Of a stretch of DNA of 64,000 nucleotides, positions 1 through 9,267 are shown in pieces. The stretch comes from VYFG01 sp965221795. Lineage in GTDB: Bacteria > Pseudomonadota > Gammaproteobacteria > Arenicellales > Poriferihabitantaceae. How positions within the stretch are numbered: position 1 is the first letter of the stretch; each line of letters opens with the position of its first letter. Position numbers and translations under genes: made by a program. The stretch covers positions 2,480,001 to 2,544,000 of the forward strand of contig OZ244914.1 of the NCBI GenBank assembly GCA_965221795.1. The letters run 5' to 3'. Under the pieces are notes generated by a model. That model did no database searches. It saw nothing but the letters and a program-made list of their open reading frames with translations, and had not been told where the DNA came from.

Positions 1-175
1 GGGTGCGCCGCCACCCGAACTTGCCGGGCAGGACCAGGTTCTGAACTTGGCGGAGATTGCGATCCGGAGAAATCAGGCAGGCCGGCGCCGGCCCGGGGTC
101 TCCTGCTGGTCGGTCTCCGGGGAGTTGGCAAGACCGTACTGTTCAACGAGTGGCCTGCAGATGGGAGCATTCGTA
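1..175 (+). pseudogene. N-terminal fragment of an AAA-type ATPase (Walker A), frameshifted, cut by the window edge
   Basis: Read from base 2, the sequence gives a typical pre-P-loop segment (APPPELAGQDQVLNLAEIAI). From about base 95 the frame must shift to continue as RGLLLVGLRGVGKTVLFNEW, a clear Walker A (GLRGVGKT, bases 112-135). The combination matches the start of the AAA_16-type ATPases of about 400 residues common in bacteria. Nothing ATPase-like follows base 165, and the convergent ETF dehydrogenase gene ends at 176. So this is a frameshifted, truncated remnant. The intact-looking C-terminal part of a similar ATPase lies at 63324-64000 on the other strand. The family call rests on the P-loop context only. 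Confidence 0.5.
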
Positions 176-1831
176 CTACATGCCGGTATAGTTTGGTCCG
201 CCCTTTCCTTCCGGCGTGACCCAGGTGATGTTTCCCCCGGGATCCTTGATGTCACATGTCTTGCAATGCACACAATTCTGTGCATTGATCTGGAGTTCTG
301 GAGTGGTGTCCCGATGGATGTACTCGTATACACCGGCTGGACAGAATCGCTCTTCCGGACCACCGTAGTGCAGCAAGTTGACGGCAACAGCCTGTTTCGG
401 CTGGCTGAGTTGCAGGTGAACCGGCTGGTCTTCTTCATGGTTGGTGCTGGAAAGGTAAACTGACGAGGTCTTGTCGAAACTCAGTTTCCCATCCGGCTTT
501 GGGTAAGGAATCGGGCTGCTTTCGGCGATCGGGCGCAGGGTTTCATGATCGGGCTTAGGGTCTTTGAGAGTCACCGGTAAGCTGCCATGGAACACATTTT
601 GTTCAACATAGTTCCATGAGCCGCCTAACCAGGTTCCGAACTTGTGGATTGCCGCACCGAAATTCCGTGACCTGTGCAGTTCATCCCATAGCCAGGATTC
701 CCGGAAACGGATCTCAAAATTATCCAGGGTAGTCTTGTCGGCCAACATATCCGCGACCGTTTCGGCGGCGAGCATGCCGGATTTCATGGCGGTATGAGAG
801 CCTTTGATCTTGGAGAAATTCAAGGTGCCGGCATCACAGCCAATGAGCAGGCCGCCTGGCATGACCATTTTCGGCAATGCATTCAAGCCCCCTTTCGTGA
901 TGGCACGGGCTCCATAGGCGATACGCTCTCCTCCTTCCAGGTATTTGCAGATTTCCGGGTGGTGCTTGAAGCGCTGCATCTCATCAAATGGTGAGAGATG
1001 CGGATTGCGGTAAGACAGGTCTGTGATCAGGCCCATTGAGACTTGGTTCTTACCCAAATGATAAAGAAAAGATCCTCCGGTTGAGCCCGACTCATTCAGA
1101 GGCCAGCCCGCACCATGCAGTACCAGGCCGGGCTGATGATTTGCGGGATCAATGGTCCAGAGTTCCTTGATGCCGATGGCGTAATGCTGTGTGTCACGGC
1201 CGTCATCCAAGCCAAATCGGGAGATGAGTTGCTTGCCCAAATGACCACGACAACCTTCGGCAAACAAGGTGACCTTGGCATGCAGTTCCATCCCGGGCTC
1301 ATAAGTCTCCTTGGTTTTTCCATTCCGACCCCGACCCATTTCACCTGTCGCCACTCCCTTGATGGAACCGTCATCATGGAACAATACTTCGGATGCGGGG
1401 AAGCCCGGATAGATGTCTACTCCAAGCGATTCGGCCTGCTCTCCCAGCCAGCGACAGACTTCGCCAAGGCTGACAATGTAGTTTCCATGATTACGCATAG
1501 GCTTGGGATGCATCCAGTGCGGCATGTGGATGGCTTTGGTTGCACTGCGGAACATCAGGAGTTGATCTTCGGTCACTGGGGTATGGAGCGGTGCCCCGCC
1601 TTCTTCCCACTTTGGAAAGAGTTCATCCAGTGCACGGGGCTCGAATACGGCTCCGGACAGAATGTGAGCACCGACTTCAGAGCCCTTTTCCAGTAGGACC
1701 GTCGTGATTTCCTGGCCGCGTTCCTGGGCCAACTGCATGAGTCGGCAAGCTGCGGAAAGTCCGGCCGGGCCTCCGCCAACAATGACCACATCCACTTCCA
1801 TGGACTCGCGCTCGACGATTTCTTCTGACAT
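176..1831 (-). CDS. Electron transfer flavoprotein-ubiquinone oxidoreductase (ETF dehydrogenase)
   Basis: This inner-membrane-associated FAD and 4Fe-4S enzyme passes electrons from reduced ETF (fatty-acid and amino-acid oxidation) to ubiquinone. I chose the ATG at 1831 (MSEEIVERESM), giving 551 residues, the usual size. A longer frame runs to 1981 but adds 50 residues with no family similarity. FAD-binding GGGPAG lies at residues 19-24. The C-terminal cluster ligands are visible as C497, C520, C523 and C526 (CVHCKTCDIKDP). It is divergent from argD. The etfAB partner genes are not in the window. Confidence 0.95.
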   Translation of the reverse strand: MSEEIVERESMEVDVVIVGGGPAGLSAACRLMQLAQERGQEITTVLLEKGSEVGAHILSGAVFEPRALDELFPKWEEGGAPLHTPVTEDQLLMFRSATKAIHMPHWMHPKPMRNHGNYIVSLGEVCRWLGEQAESLGVDIYPGFPASEVLFHDDGSIKGVATGEMGRGRNGKTKETYEPGMELHAKVTLFAEGCRGHLGKQLISRFGLDDGRDTQHYAIGIKELWTIDPANHQPGLVLHGAGWPLNESGSTGGSFLYHLGKNQVSMGLITDLSYRNPHLSPFDEMQRFKHHPEICKYLEGGERIAYGARAITKGGLNALPKMVMPGGLLIGCDAGTLNFSKIKGSHTAMKSGMLAAETVADMLADKTTLDNFEIRFRESWLWDELHRSRNFGAAIHKFGTWLGGSWNYVEQNVFHGSLPVTLKDPKPDHETLRPIAESSPIPYPKPDGKLSFDKTSSVYLSSTNHEEDQPVHLQLSQPKQAVAVNLLHYGGPEERFCPAGVYEYIHRDTTPELQINAQNCVHCKTCDIKDPGGNITWVTPEGKGGPNYTGM

Positions 1832-1979
1832 GATGTTACGTAGTGAATGACATGTTGGGGAAATGGTGTTGAAGGCAGAAACCCCTCCGGTCAACCTTCT
1901 GCGGCAGTGCAATCTATTCTGCTGTCGAACCCGGTAGAATACCATTCCCGGAGTAGCATTATCCATATCCAAAATTTCC

Positions 1980-3236
1980 ATGGAAAAACCGACAACCGTA
2001 ACTACCGATGACCCGGACCCAAGTTTCGGCCATCATCCCCTACGGGCAATGTATGATCAGTTGATGGTGCCAAATTATGCGCCCATGGACCTGATTCCGG
2101 ATCGTGGAGAGGGCTCCTTGCTTTGGGATGTGGAGGGCAAATGTTATCTTGATCTTGCCGCAGGTATTGCTGTCAGTGCTCTGGGCCACGCCCCGGCCGT
2201 GCTGGTTGATGCCCTGATGGAGCAAGCCGATCGGTTTTGGCATGTCAGTAACCTGTTGACGAATCGTCCGGCGGTCGAACTGGCGCAAAGGTTAGTGGCA
2301 TTGACGTTTGCCGAACGGGTCTTTTTTGCCAATTCGGGATCAGAGGCCAACGAAGCCGCCCTGAAACTGGCACGTCGACATGCGATAGATACGTACGGAG
2401 AGCACAAAACCGAGATCATCGCCTTTGAAAATGCCTTTCATGGGCGGACATTTTTTACCGTATGTGTGGGTGGCCAGGCAAAATACAGTGAGGGCTTCGG
2501 ACCCAAACCGGGAGGTATCACCCACCTTCCTTACAACGATATGGCCGCATTGCAAAAAGCGGTCAGTGACCGTACCTGTGCCGTGATTATGGAACCGGTT
2601 CAGGGTGAAGGGGGGGTTCACCCTGCGACGACAGAATTCGTCCGGGTAGCCAGGGAATTGTGCCACCAGCATCAAGCTTGCCTGATTCTGGATGAGGTCC
2701 AGACCGGTGTAGGGCGTTCCGGCATGTTGTATGCGTATCAGCAACTGGGTATCACTCCTGACATCCTGACGACGGCGAAAGGTTTGGGAGGTGGATTCCC
2801 TATTGCTGCCATGTTGACTCGAAGTGAACTGGCCGAATCGTTTTCTCTCGGTACTCATGGCAGCACCTTTGGTGGTAACCCAATGGGTTGTGCCGTGGCC
2901 GGTTGCTTGTTGGACATTGTTGCGACCGATACCGTTCTTGATGGAGTCAGGAGAAAGGGCAGATTGCTCCGGGAGGGGTTGGCCGGGTTGCAGGAAAAGC
3001 ACAGCGCTTTTGCCAGCGTTCGTGGCGTGGGATTGTTACTGGGTGCAGAATTGCAGGGCCAATGGAAAGACCGAGCTCGGGATGTGCTCCGGGAGTGTGT
3101 CCGGGAAGGGCTTCTGATCCTGATGGCGGGGGGGAATGTGTTGCGATTTGCTCCGGCCCTGAATATTGCCGACCGCCAGATACAGGAAGCCATCCGATTG
3201 CTTGGGAACGCCTTGGAAAAAACAGCCCATGCCTGA
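1980..3236 (+). CDS. argD: Acetylornithine aminotransferase (class III PLP aminotransferase)
   Basis: It transfers an amino group from glutamate to N-acetylglutamate semialdehyde in arginine synthesis (it may also serve in lysine synthesis). The 418 residues match the family length. The motif YAPMDLIPDRGEGSLLWD near residue 34 is typical of ArgD. The PLP lysine is K267 in TTAKGLGGGFP. The aspartate of ILDEVQTGVGR holds the pyridine nitrogen. The ATG at 1980 is used, but an in-frame ATG 23 codons later would also fit the E. coli start. The gene is divergent from the ETF dehydrogenase across about 148 bp. The argF gene, often downstream, is absent here. Confidence 0.9.
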   Translation: MEKPTTVTTDDPDPSFGHHPLRAMYDQLMVPNYAPMDLIPDRGEGSLLWDVEGKCYLDLAAGIAVSALGHAPAVLVDALMEQADRFWHVSNLLTNRPAVELAQRLVALTFAERVFFANSGSEANEAALKLARRHAIDTYGEHKTEIIAFENAFHGRTFFTVCVGGQAKYSEGFGPKPGGITHLPYNDMAALQKAVSDRTCAVIMEPVQGEGGVHPATTEFVRVARELCHQHQACLILDEVQTGVGRSGMLYAYQQLGITPDILTTAKGLGGGFPIAAMLTRSELAESFSLGTHGSTFGGNPMGCAVAGCLLDIVATDTVLDGVRRKGRLLREGLAGLQEKHSAFASVRGVGLLLGAELQGQWKDRARDVLRECVREGLLILMAGGNVLRFAPALNIADRQIQEAIRLLGNALEKTAHA

Positions 3237-3333
3237 TAGTGGGTGCCAATGAGGCTGGCTAGACCGGACTACGACAAGAGCATGGTCCGCCAACTGGACT
3301 TGTCCCGGTCCGGGGTGAAAGAGACGGAGCAAC

Positions 3334-4169
3334 TTATGACCGGATGACAGATTGGTTGTCGTAGATGGAGTCAGCTCCAGTCATCCGTGGCAGAGGGAGA
3401 CGGATAGGGAGGGGGGCGAGTACCGGACTGTTCCGCAAGATCCGTCGGTCAAATTCGCGCAGTTCACAAGCCCGGAAGACGGGAAACGCATCCACGGCTG
3501 CATAACTGAACAACAGAAGTGGTCGACAGGTATCGGCGGTGCAGTTTCCCGAAGCGTGCAAGGTGCGGACATGACGGATTGTCATGGAATTCGCAGGGCC
3601 TGTGGCGTCGACAGCGAGTGGCAGTAGGGGCGTCAGTGCGATTTCGGCGATCGCTCCCGCAAAGATGCCATTGCAATGATGGTCATAGACCGGCCCCCGA
3701 TGACTCCCCGGAATGACGCGCTTCGGTCCACTGTCAGGAGTGCATTCATTGATCATGATTCCCACAGTCAGCATGTCGTCATTGGTGTGTGGGTAAAAGG
3801 CCCAATCCTGATGCCACTGAATGGCTGCATCGACCCCGGGTATTTGACGTTCAACTTGGAATGATCGAATCGGATACTGCCTTTCAGCAGTTGCTCGACC
3901 GGATCAAGAATTCCTTGCTTTCCGCAAGCGCCTGGGAACACAGGGTCCCTCAAATAAGGGTCCTTGAGGTGCCTGCCCCGGGGATATGTTGTAGTGTGGC
4001 CCGGATCGAGGTCAAAAACCGAATCGCTTTGTTGGATAGACCGGGAGAGTTCCACGTATTGGTCAATCGCATCTCGAAGGCGTGTCAGGGTGGCTTCTGG
4101 GATGACGCTTTCAAGGAGCAGATAGCCTTGTTCCCGATATTGGGCAATTTACGGCGAGGTTAATTGCAT
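3334..4169 (-). pseudogene. Decayed phytanoyl-CoA dioxygenase (PhyH) family gene
   Basis: The full length of a PhyH-type Fe(II)/2-oxoglutarate dioxygenase (about 280 codons) can be followed, but not in one frame. The start is ATG at 4169 (MQLTSP), codon 7 is TAA (4151-4149), and the frame then reads IAQYREQGYLLLESVIPEAT to FDHSKLNVKYPG. Within this, DPVF and LDPVEQLL are joined by a short out-of-frame patch (about 3905-3935; the other frame reads ALAESKEFL), meaning two compensating indels. A further shift near 3840 leads to IQWHQDWAFYPHTNDDMLTV, with the metal-binding H-x-D. RHVRTLHASG carries the distal His, and the gene ends near 3334. A nonsense codon plus three indels make this a true pseudogene rather than one sequencing slip. 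The original substrate cannot be told. Confidence 0.85.
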
Positions 4170-4227
4170 CGACTCGTGTCGGTATGGGATACCTACTCAA
4201 CCAAGGCATTGATGTTCCGCAAATGGT

Positions 4228-5046
4228 TTATAAGGCGATTCCTTTAGCCAGTTCCCGGACAAATCCGTGCACGGCTTCACAGATCACCGGGCCCGAGTCT
4301 CCCAAGTGAGCATGCTGTGCAACCCGATCCACGACTGCAGACCCCACGACCACTGCATCCGCGACTTTCGCCGTCGCACGGACCTGCTCGGCTGTCTTGA
4401 TGCCAAAGCCCACCGCCACCGGTAAATGCGTATGGCGACGGACTCGGGCCACTGCCTCTTCCACCGATTGGTGGGCGGCCGAACGCGTACCAGTAATGCC
4501 GGTGATCGAAACGTAATAGACAAACCCGGAACTGTTTTTCAGCACCACAGCGAGGCGCATATCGTCGGAAGTGGGAGTCGTCAGTCGTATCCAGTGTAAT
4601 CCTGCGGCGAGGCATGGGTGGGCCATCTCCCTGTCTTCTTCCGGTGGGAGATCGACGATGATCACACCATCCACGCCTGCGGACAGGGCGGTGTCAATGA
4701 ACGCTTGGACGCCATAGTGGTAGATGGGATTGTAGTATCCCATCAGGATAATCGGAGTAGCATCATCTTGATCGCGAAAATTCCGGACCATGGTCAGGGT
4801 TTTCGTCAGTGTCATGCCATTGTTCAAAGCCCGCAGGCTGGCGAGCTGGATCGAGGGACCGTCAGCCATAGGATCAGAAAATGGCATGCCCAGCTCAATG
4901 ATGTCAGCGCCGGCCGCAGGCAAGCCATTGAGGATGGCTTGAGAGGTTTCTCCATCTGGATCACCGGCAGTCACAAACGTGACAAGCCCTGCCCGGTTTT
5001 GCCCCAGAAGGCAGGCGAAGCGTTCGGCCAAGCGGTCCCGCTTCAT
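4228..5046 (-). CDS. trpA: Tryptophan synthase alpha chain
   Basis: It splits indole-3-glycerol phosphate to indole and glyceraldehyde 3-phosphate, and the indole is channelled to TrpB. The length is 272 residues from the ATG at 5046. The catalytic residues are E51 (ADIIELGMPFSD) and D62 (PMADGPS), equivalent to Glu49 and Asp60 of the Salmonella enzyme. The phosphate-binding region GFGIKTAEQV is present. The start codon overlaps the trpB stop as ATGA, so translation is probably coupled. A longer open frame to 5214 lies inside trpB and was rejected. Confidence 0.97.
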   Translation of the reverse strand: MKRDRLAERFACLLGQNRAGLVTFVTAGDPDGETSQAILNGLPAAGADIIELGMPFSDPMADGPSIQLASLRALNNGMTLTKTLTMVRNFRDQDDATPIILMGYYNPIYHYGVQAFIDTALSAGVDGVIIVDLPPEEDREMAHPCLAAGLHWIRLTTPTSDDMRLAVVLKNSSGFVYYVSITGITGTRSAAHQSVEEAVARVRRHTHLPVAVGFGIKTAEQVRATAKVADAVVVGSAVVDRVAQHAHLGDSGPVICEAVHGFVRELAKGIAL

Positions 5047-6260
5047 AGCTCCACTCCCAAGGCTTTGGCAACGGTAAATACATCCTTGTCGCCCCGCCCA
5101 CATAGGTTCATGATGATATTCTGGTTCTGATCCATGTCCGGCGCAATCTTGGTAACATGGGCAAGAGCATGGGCCGGCTCCAAAGCGGGAATGATTCCCT
5201 CGCTTCGGCAGCAAAGCTGGAAAGCTTCCAGCGCCTCTTTGTCGGTAATGGAAACGTATTGTACCCGTGCGGTCTCGTGTAACCAGGAATGTTCCGGACC
5301 GATTCCAGGATAATCCAGGCCGGCGGATATCGAGTGTGCATCCAGTATCTGGCCGTCGGCATTTTGGAGCAGATAGGTTCGGTTGCCATGCAGGACTCCG
5401 GGCTGTCCACCAGTCAGGGAAGCGGCATGTTCGCCAGTATCAATACCATGTCCAGCTGCTTCGACACCAATGATTTGGATCTCCTCGTCATCCAGGAACG
5501 GGTGAAACAGACCGATGGCATTGGATCCGCCTCCGATACAGGCGATAATCACATCCGGTAATTTTCCGGTACGTTCCAGGAATTGTTGCCGGGCCTCATG
5601 CCCGATCACGCTCTGGAAGTCCCGTACCATCTCTGGATAGGGATGGGGCCCGGCAGCCGTTCCAATGATATAGAACGTATCTTCTACGTTGGCCACCCAG
5701 TCCCTGAGTGCATCATTCATGGCGTCTTTCAGCGTAGCGGTGCCACTAGTGACCGGAATAATCTCCGCACCGAGAAGTCGCATACGGAATACGTTGGGTG
5801 CTTGGCGTTCGATGTCCTTTTCCCCCATATAGACTACGCAGGGTAGATCAAACAGGGCACAGACGGTTGCGGTGGCGACTCCGTGCTGGCCGGCACCGGT
5901 TTCGGCAATGATGCGGCGCTTTCCCATGCGTTTGGCGAGCAGGATCTGTCCGAGGGTATTGTTGATCTTGTGGGCCCCGGTGTGGTTGAGTTCGTCGCGC
6001 TTGAAATAGATTCTTGCCCCGCCGAGTTCATCACTGAGACGTTCGGCTAGATACAGCGGACTCGGACGACCCACATAGTCCCGAGAATAATAGGCAAGTT
6101 CCCGCAAAAATTCGGGATCGTCACGGAACCGGTAATAAGCACGCTCCACTTCAAGGATCAGTGGCATCAGGGTTTCGGCGACGAACCGGCCGCCAAATAT
6201 GCCAAAATGGCCTTCTGGATCAGGACCACTTCGATAGGATTCGGGTCGTTGGGATTGCAT
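5043..6260 (-). CDS. trpB: Tryptophan synthase beta chain
   Basis: This PLP enzyme condenses indole with serine to give tryptophan and forms an alpha2-beta2 complex with TrpA. It is 405 residues, the standard length, with N-terminal GHFGIFGGRFVAETLMP. The PLP lysine is K98 in HTGAHKINN, and GGGSNAIG binds the cofactor phosphate. It is transcribed with trpA. The usual upstream neighbour trpF is missing: the 400 bp before trpB contain no gene. Confidence 0.97.
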   Translation of the reverse strand: MQSQRPESYRSGPDPEGHFGIFGGRFVAETLMPLILEVERAYYRFRDDPEFLRELAYYSRDYVGRPSPLYLAERLSDELGGARIYFKRDELNHTGAHKINNTLGQILLAKRMGKRRIIAETGAGQHGVATATVCALFDLPCVVYMGEKDIERQAPNVFRMRLLGAEIIPVTSGTATLKDAMNDALRDWVANVEDTFYIIGTAAGPHPYPEMVRDFQSVIGHEARQQFLERTGKLPDVIIACIGGGSNAIGLFHPFLDDEEIQIIGVEAAGHGIDTGEHAASLTGGQPGVLHGNRTYLLQNADGQILDAHSISAGLDYPGIGPEHSWLHETARVQYVSITDKEALEAFQLCCRSEGIIPALEPAHALAHVTKIAPDMDQNQNIIMNLCGRGDKDVFTVAKALGVEL

Positions 6261-6660
6261 GGGTTTGGCCGGTGCTTGGAATGTACATGATTATACTGTT
6301 CCCAAGACACCGCAACAGTGCTGACTATCAACTCGAAGCCGTATATGTCATGAACGCTTCGGATTGCTGTTATTTCGGATACGAGAAGCGGAACTGGGCA
6401 AGATCCAAAGGCTGCGAATTCATGATATGGCTCCGGGGGTGTGTTGACATTCGTCTTCCGGCTGCATAGTATCCATTTTAGCGCCGATTTGATGTTCAGC
6501 TTGCGGGCGCTTTACAAGTTCGGCTAAAGAGAAGCCCGCCAATCTACTTGACGCCGCTTCCCCAGCCGGTCAATGTGGGTTTCTTGCCCGCATTTGTTTT
6601 CCCGCGTGGCTCCGGTCTTGGAACCCGTGGACAGATGATAACCCCCTGAGGCGGTGATTG
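6261..6660. other. Intergenic region between divergent trpB and metZ
   Basis: About 400 bp. I find no ORF with family features on either strand and no convincing trp leader peptide or attenuator. It must hold the promoters of the divergent trpBA and metZ units, but I cannot place them with confidence. Confidence 0.5.
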
Positions 6661-7869
6661 ATGATGAGCAAGGTAGATATAGTGCCGCTCGTGGACGGCG
6701 AGTTGGGATGGGAAACCAAGGCGGTCCGGGCGGGCCAGAATCGTAGCCCGGAACGTGAGCACAGTGAGCCCATTCATGCCACCTCCAGCTTCGTATTTGA
6801 CAGTGCCGCGCAGGCTGCGGCACTATTTGCCGAGCAGGAAGTAGGCAACATCTACTCTCGCTTCACCAACCCCACTGTGCGGGGATTCGAGAGCCGTCTG
6901 GGCGCTCTGGAAGGGGGCAGCTATTGCGTTGCAACCGCTTCGGGGATGGCTGCCATTTCGGGCCTGTTGCTGAGCCAGCTGCAACCATATGATCATGTAG
7001 TGATCGCTCGGGAGCTGTTTGGTTCGACCTTTTCCTTGTTCGGAAAAATCTTCCGCCGCTTTCTGATTGACTACACAGCCGTGCCGGTAGCCGATGTATC
7101 GGCTTGGCATCATGTGATAAGGGACAACACCCGAATGCTATTTCTGGAAACTCCCACCAATCCACTCTGCGATATCGCCGATATTCGTGCACTTGCCGCC
7201 TTAGCCAAGCAGGTTGGTGCCATCCTTGTAGTGGATAACTGCTTCTGCACGCCGGTCCTGCAAAGACCGTTAGCACTTGGTGCGGATGTGGTGATTCATA
7301 CCGCGACCAAGTATCTTGATGGGCAAGGACGTTGCGTGGGCGGTGCCATGGTCACAGACAACCCCGAAATCCACGATGCCTTTTTTGGCATGATGCGTAC
7401 CACGGGACCCAGCATGAGCCCGTTTAATGCATGGGTGTTTCTCAAGGGGCTGGAAACATTGCCTCTGAGAATGGAGCGCCATTGTGAAAATGCCAATTTT
7501 CTGACCCATTGGTTGGGCGGGCATCCGGCCGTGGAGCGGGTATTTTATTCCGGAAATCCCGACCACCCAGGGCATGCCCTCGCATCTTCTCAGCAAAGCG
7601 GTTATGGCGGGGTCGTCTCGTTTCAGGTGCGGGGCGGTCGACGAGAGGCTTGGTCCGTGATAGACCACACTCGATTGGTGTCTATTACAGCCAATCTGGG
7701 TGACGTCAGAACTACCATTACTCATCCTGCGAGTACCACGCATGCCCGGGTCTCACCAGAAGAGAGAGAAGTCGCAGGCGTCACCGAGAACCTGATCCGG
7801 ATTTCCGTGGGACTGGAGAATATGGAGGATGTATCCCGGGACCTGGCAAGTGGGTTGGATACCTTGTGA
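6661..7869 (+). CDS. metZ: O-succinylhomoserine sulfhydrylase (Cys/Met metabolism PLP enzyme)
   Basis: It converts O-succinylhomoserine and sulfide to homocysteine in methionine synthesis (direct sulfhydrylation). At 402 residues it has the family signatures ETKAVRAGQ near the N-terminus, the EHSEPIHATSSFVFDSA segment typical of MetZ, SGMAAISG, and the PLP lysine K217 in TATKYLDGQGR. The ending ENLIRISVGLEN is also characteristic. Two ATGs stand side by side at 6661 and 6664 behind a GAGG about 9 bp upstream. O-acetylhomoserine or cystathionine gamma-synthase activity is possible but less likely. Confidence 0.9.
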   Translation: MMSKVDIVPLVDGELGWETKAVRAGQNRSPEREHSEPIHATSSFVFDSAAQAAALFAEQEVGNIYSRFTNPTVRGFESRLGALEGGSYCVATASGMAAISGLLLSQLQPYDHVVIARELFGSTFSLFGKIFRRFLIDYTAVPVADVSAWHHVIRDNTRMLFLETPTNPLCDIADIRALAALAKQVGAILVVDNCFCTPVLQRPLALGADVVIHTATKYLDGQGRCVGGAMVTDNPEIHDAFFGMMRTTGPSMSPFNAWVFLKGLETLPLRMERHCENANFLTHWLGGHPAVERVFYSGNPDHPGHALASSQQSGYGGVVSFQVRGGRREAWSVIDHTRLVSITANLGDVRTTITHPASTTHARVSPEEREVAGVTENLIRISVGLENMEDVSRDLASGLDTL

Positions 7870-8079
7870 CCGGCGGTAAGATTGTCTGGATCATTCTGAT
7901 TCTGGGGTCGGGAAAGCGGAATCATCCCGGAAGGAGTGGAACAGGATCTTGGCTGCTGACAGCGTGGTGAGCGGTGTCGAATGAGCAGGACTTGATATAA
8001 TGACCTGAAATCAGGCCTCTCCCCCGCAGTTCATCCGGTTTCCGGTAACCCTGTACCCTGCCGGTGAATACGAACGTGC

Positions 8080-9267
8080 ATGCGACCGCCCATCCAGTTT
8101 CGATTGTCCCGCCAAAGTATCCTGCTGACACCGAAAGTCAGCGGATTACAATCCTTGGTGCATGGAATCTGCAACGGTCAGTCAATCCGTGCGCGACAAA
8201 TGGCCAATGATCCCATTATCACCGCGGATGCTACGAAACAGTTTCTGTATTGTGAAAGCGCAGGTTCCAGTGGTTTTGCCAAAACAATCCGCCGGTCCCC
8301 TCGGACTTGGATACAGAGTTTTGATACCAACCAGAGATTGTTCGGCATGGATGCTTCGGATATTTATGGGGTGTTCGGCCATCTGGGGTATTCATTGTCG
8401 CTGTATGCTGCGCTGGAGGCGTTACATCTCGGGGCCAATCTCGCTTGCTTATCCGGCTTGCTGCCAAGAGGACAGGTCCAATCGATGATCCGAAATGGTC
8501 CTAGTGTGCTCTACGCCACTCCAACCCAACTTCGACGATTGATCGCCGGAGCGGATGCATTGGGCACCGAATGTCTGAATTCTGTCCGGTACCTTTTTGT
8601 TGGTGGAGGAAAGCTGGATCACCTGTTACGCCTGAGATTGTCGGAACTGTTCCCATTGGCGCACATTCGGGAATTTTATGGAACCAGTGAAACCAGTTTT
8701 ATCACTATATCGGACCACCAAACCCCGGAAGGTTCGGTCGGTAGACCCTATCCAGAGGTCTCTGTAGAGATCCAGCCGATCGCGCCAGCTGGCTCCGGTG
8801 CCAGCGGAGAGATCTGGGTTTCCAGCCCGTATCTGTTTGAAGGGTATGAATCCGGATTCAGCGAAGATACCAGACAACGTGCGGACAGATTTCTGAGCGT
8901 GGGGGATATGGGGTACCGGGATCCGGATGGCTATCTTTACCTGCAGGGAAGAAAAAACCGCATGGTCACGATTGCGGATGTCAATGTGTATCCTGAAGAA
9001 ATTGAACGGATCATTTTGCGCGAGTCGGCAATCTCCTGTTGTGCGGTAATTCCCCGACCGGATCCACAGCGAGGTCACAGGATGGTGGCAATTCTGGAAG
9101 GCATGGAAGATGCACAGCACGAAAAAAGAATCCGGCGGTGCTGCCGGGAAGAAATTCATGGACTTGCCGTTCCTCATCGTTTTCTTTACTGGGATCGGAT
9201 TCCGCTACTGTTGGCAGGGAAACCTGATTACCGGGTTATTCACAAACGGCTGGAGTGTGGAGGATGA
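8080..9267 (+). CDS. AMP-dependent acyl-CoA synthetase/ligase (ANL superfamily)
   Basis: Adenylate-forming enzyme that probably activates a carboxylic acid to an acyl-CoA in the cytoplasm. At 395 residues it is shorter than most ANL enzymes (500-600). The region ahead of the P-loop is only about 58 residues, so much of the usual N-terminal domain is missing. Motifs: SAGSSGFAKTI at residues 60-70 (the SGTTG-x-PK loop, here SGSSGFAK-like), YGTSET, the Asp of SVGDMGYRDPDGYLYLQGR, and the C-terminal lysine in GKPDYRVI. A TATAAT lies at 7996-8001 upstream. The stop overlaps the thiolase start as ATGA, so the two products probably act in one pathway. The substrate is unknown. Confidence 0.8.
   Translation: MRPPIQFRLSRQSILLTPKVSGLQSLVHGICNGQSIRARQMANDPIITADATKQFLYCESAGSSGFAKTIRRSPRTWIQSFDTNQRLFGMDASDIYGVFGHLGYSLSLYAALEALHLGANLACLSGLLPRGQVQSMIRNGPSVLYATPTQLRRLIAGADALGTECLNSVRYLFVGGGKLDHLLRLRLSELFPLAHIREFYGTSETSFITISDHQTPEGSVGRPYPEVSVEIQPIAPAGSGASGEIWVSSPYLFEGYESGFSEDTRQRADRFLSVGDMGYRDPDGYLYLQGRKNRMVTIADVNVYPEEIERIILRESAISCCAVIPRPDPQRGHRMVAILEGMEDAQHEKRIRRCCREEIHGLAVPHRFLYWDRIPLLLAGKPDYRVIHKRLECGG

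Noticed and set aside
1115..1696. 193-codon plus-strand frame
   Set aside because: Antisense shadow of the ETF dehydrogenase gene.
6261..6660. trp leader peptide or attenuator
   Set aside because: No Trp-rich short ORF followed by alternative hairpins upstream of trpB.
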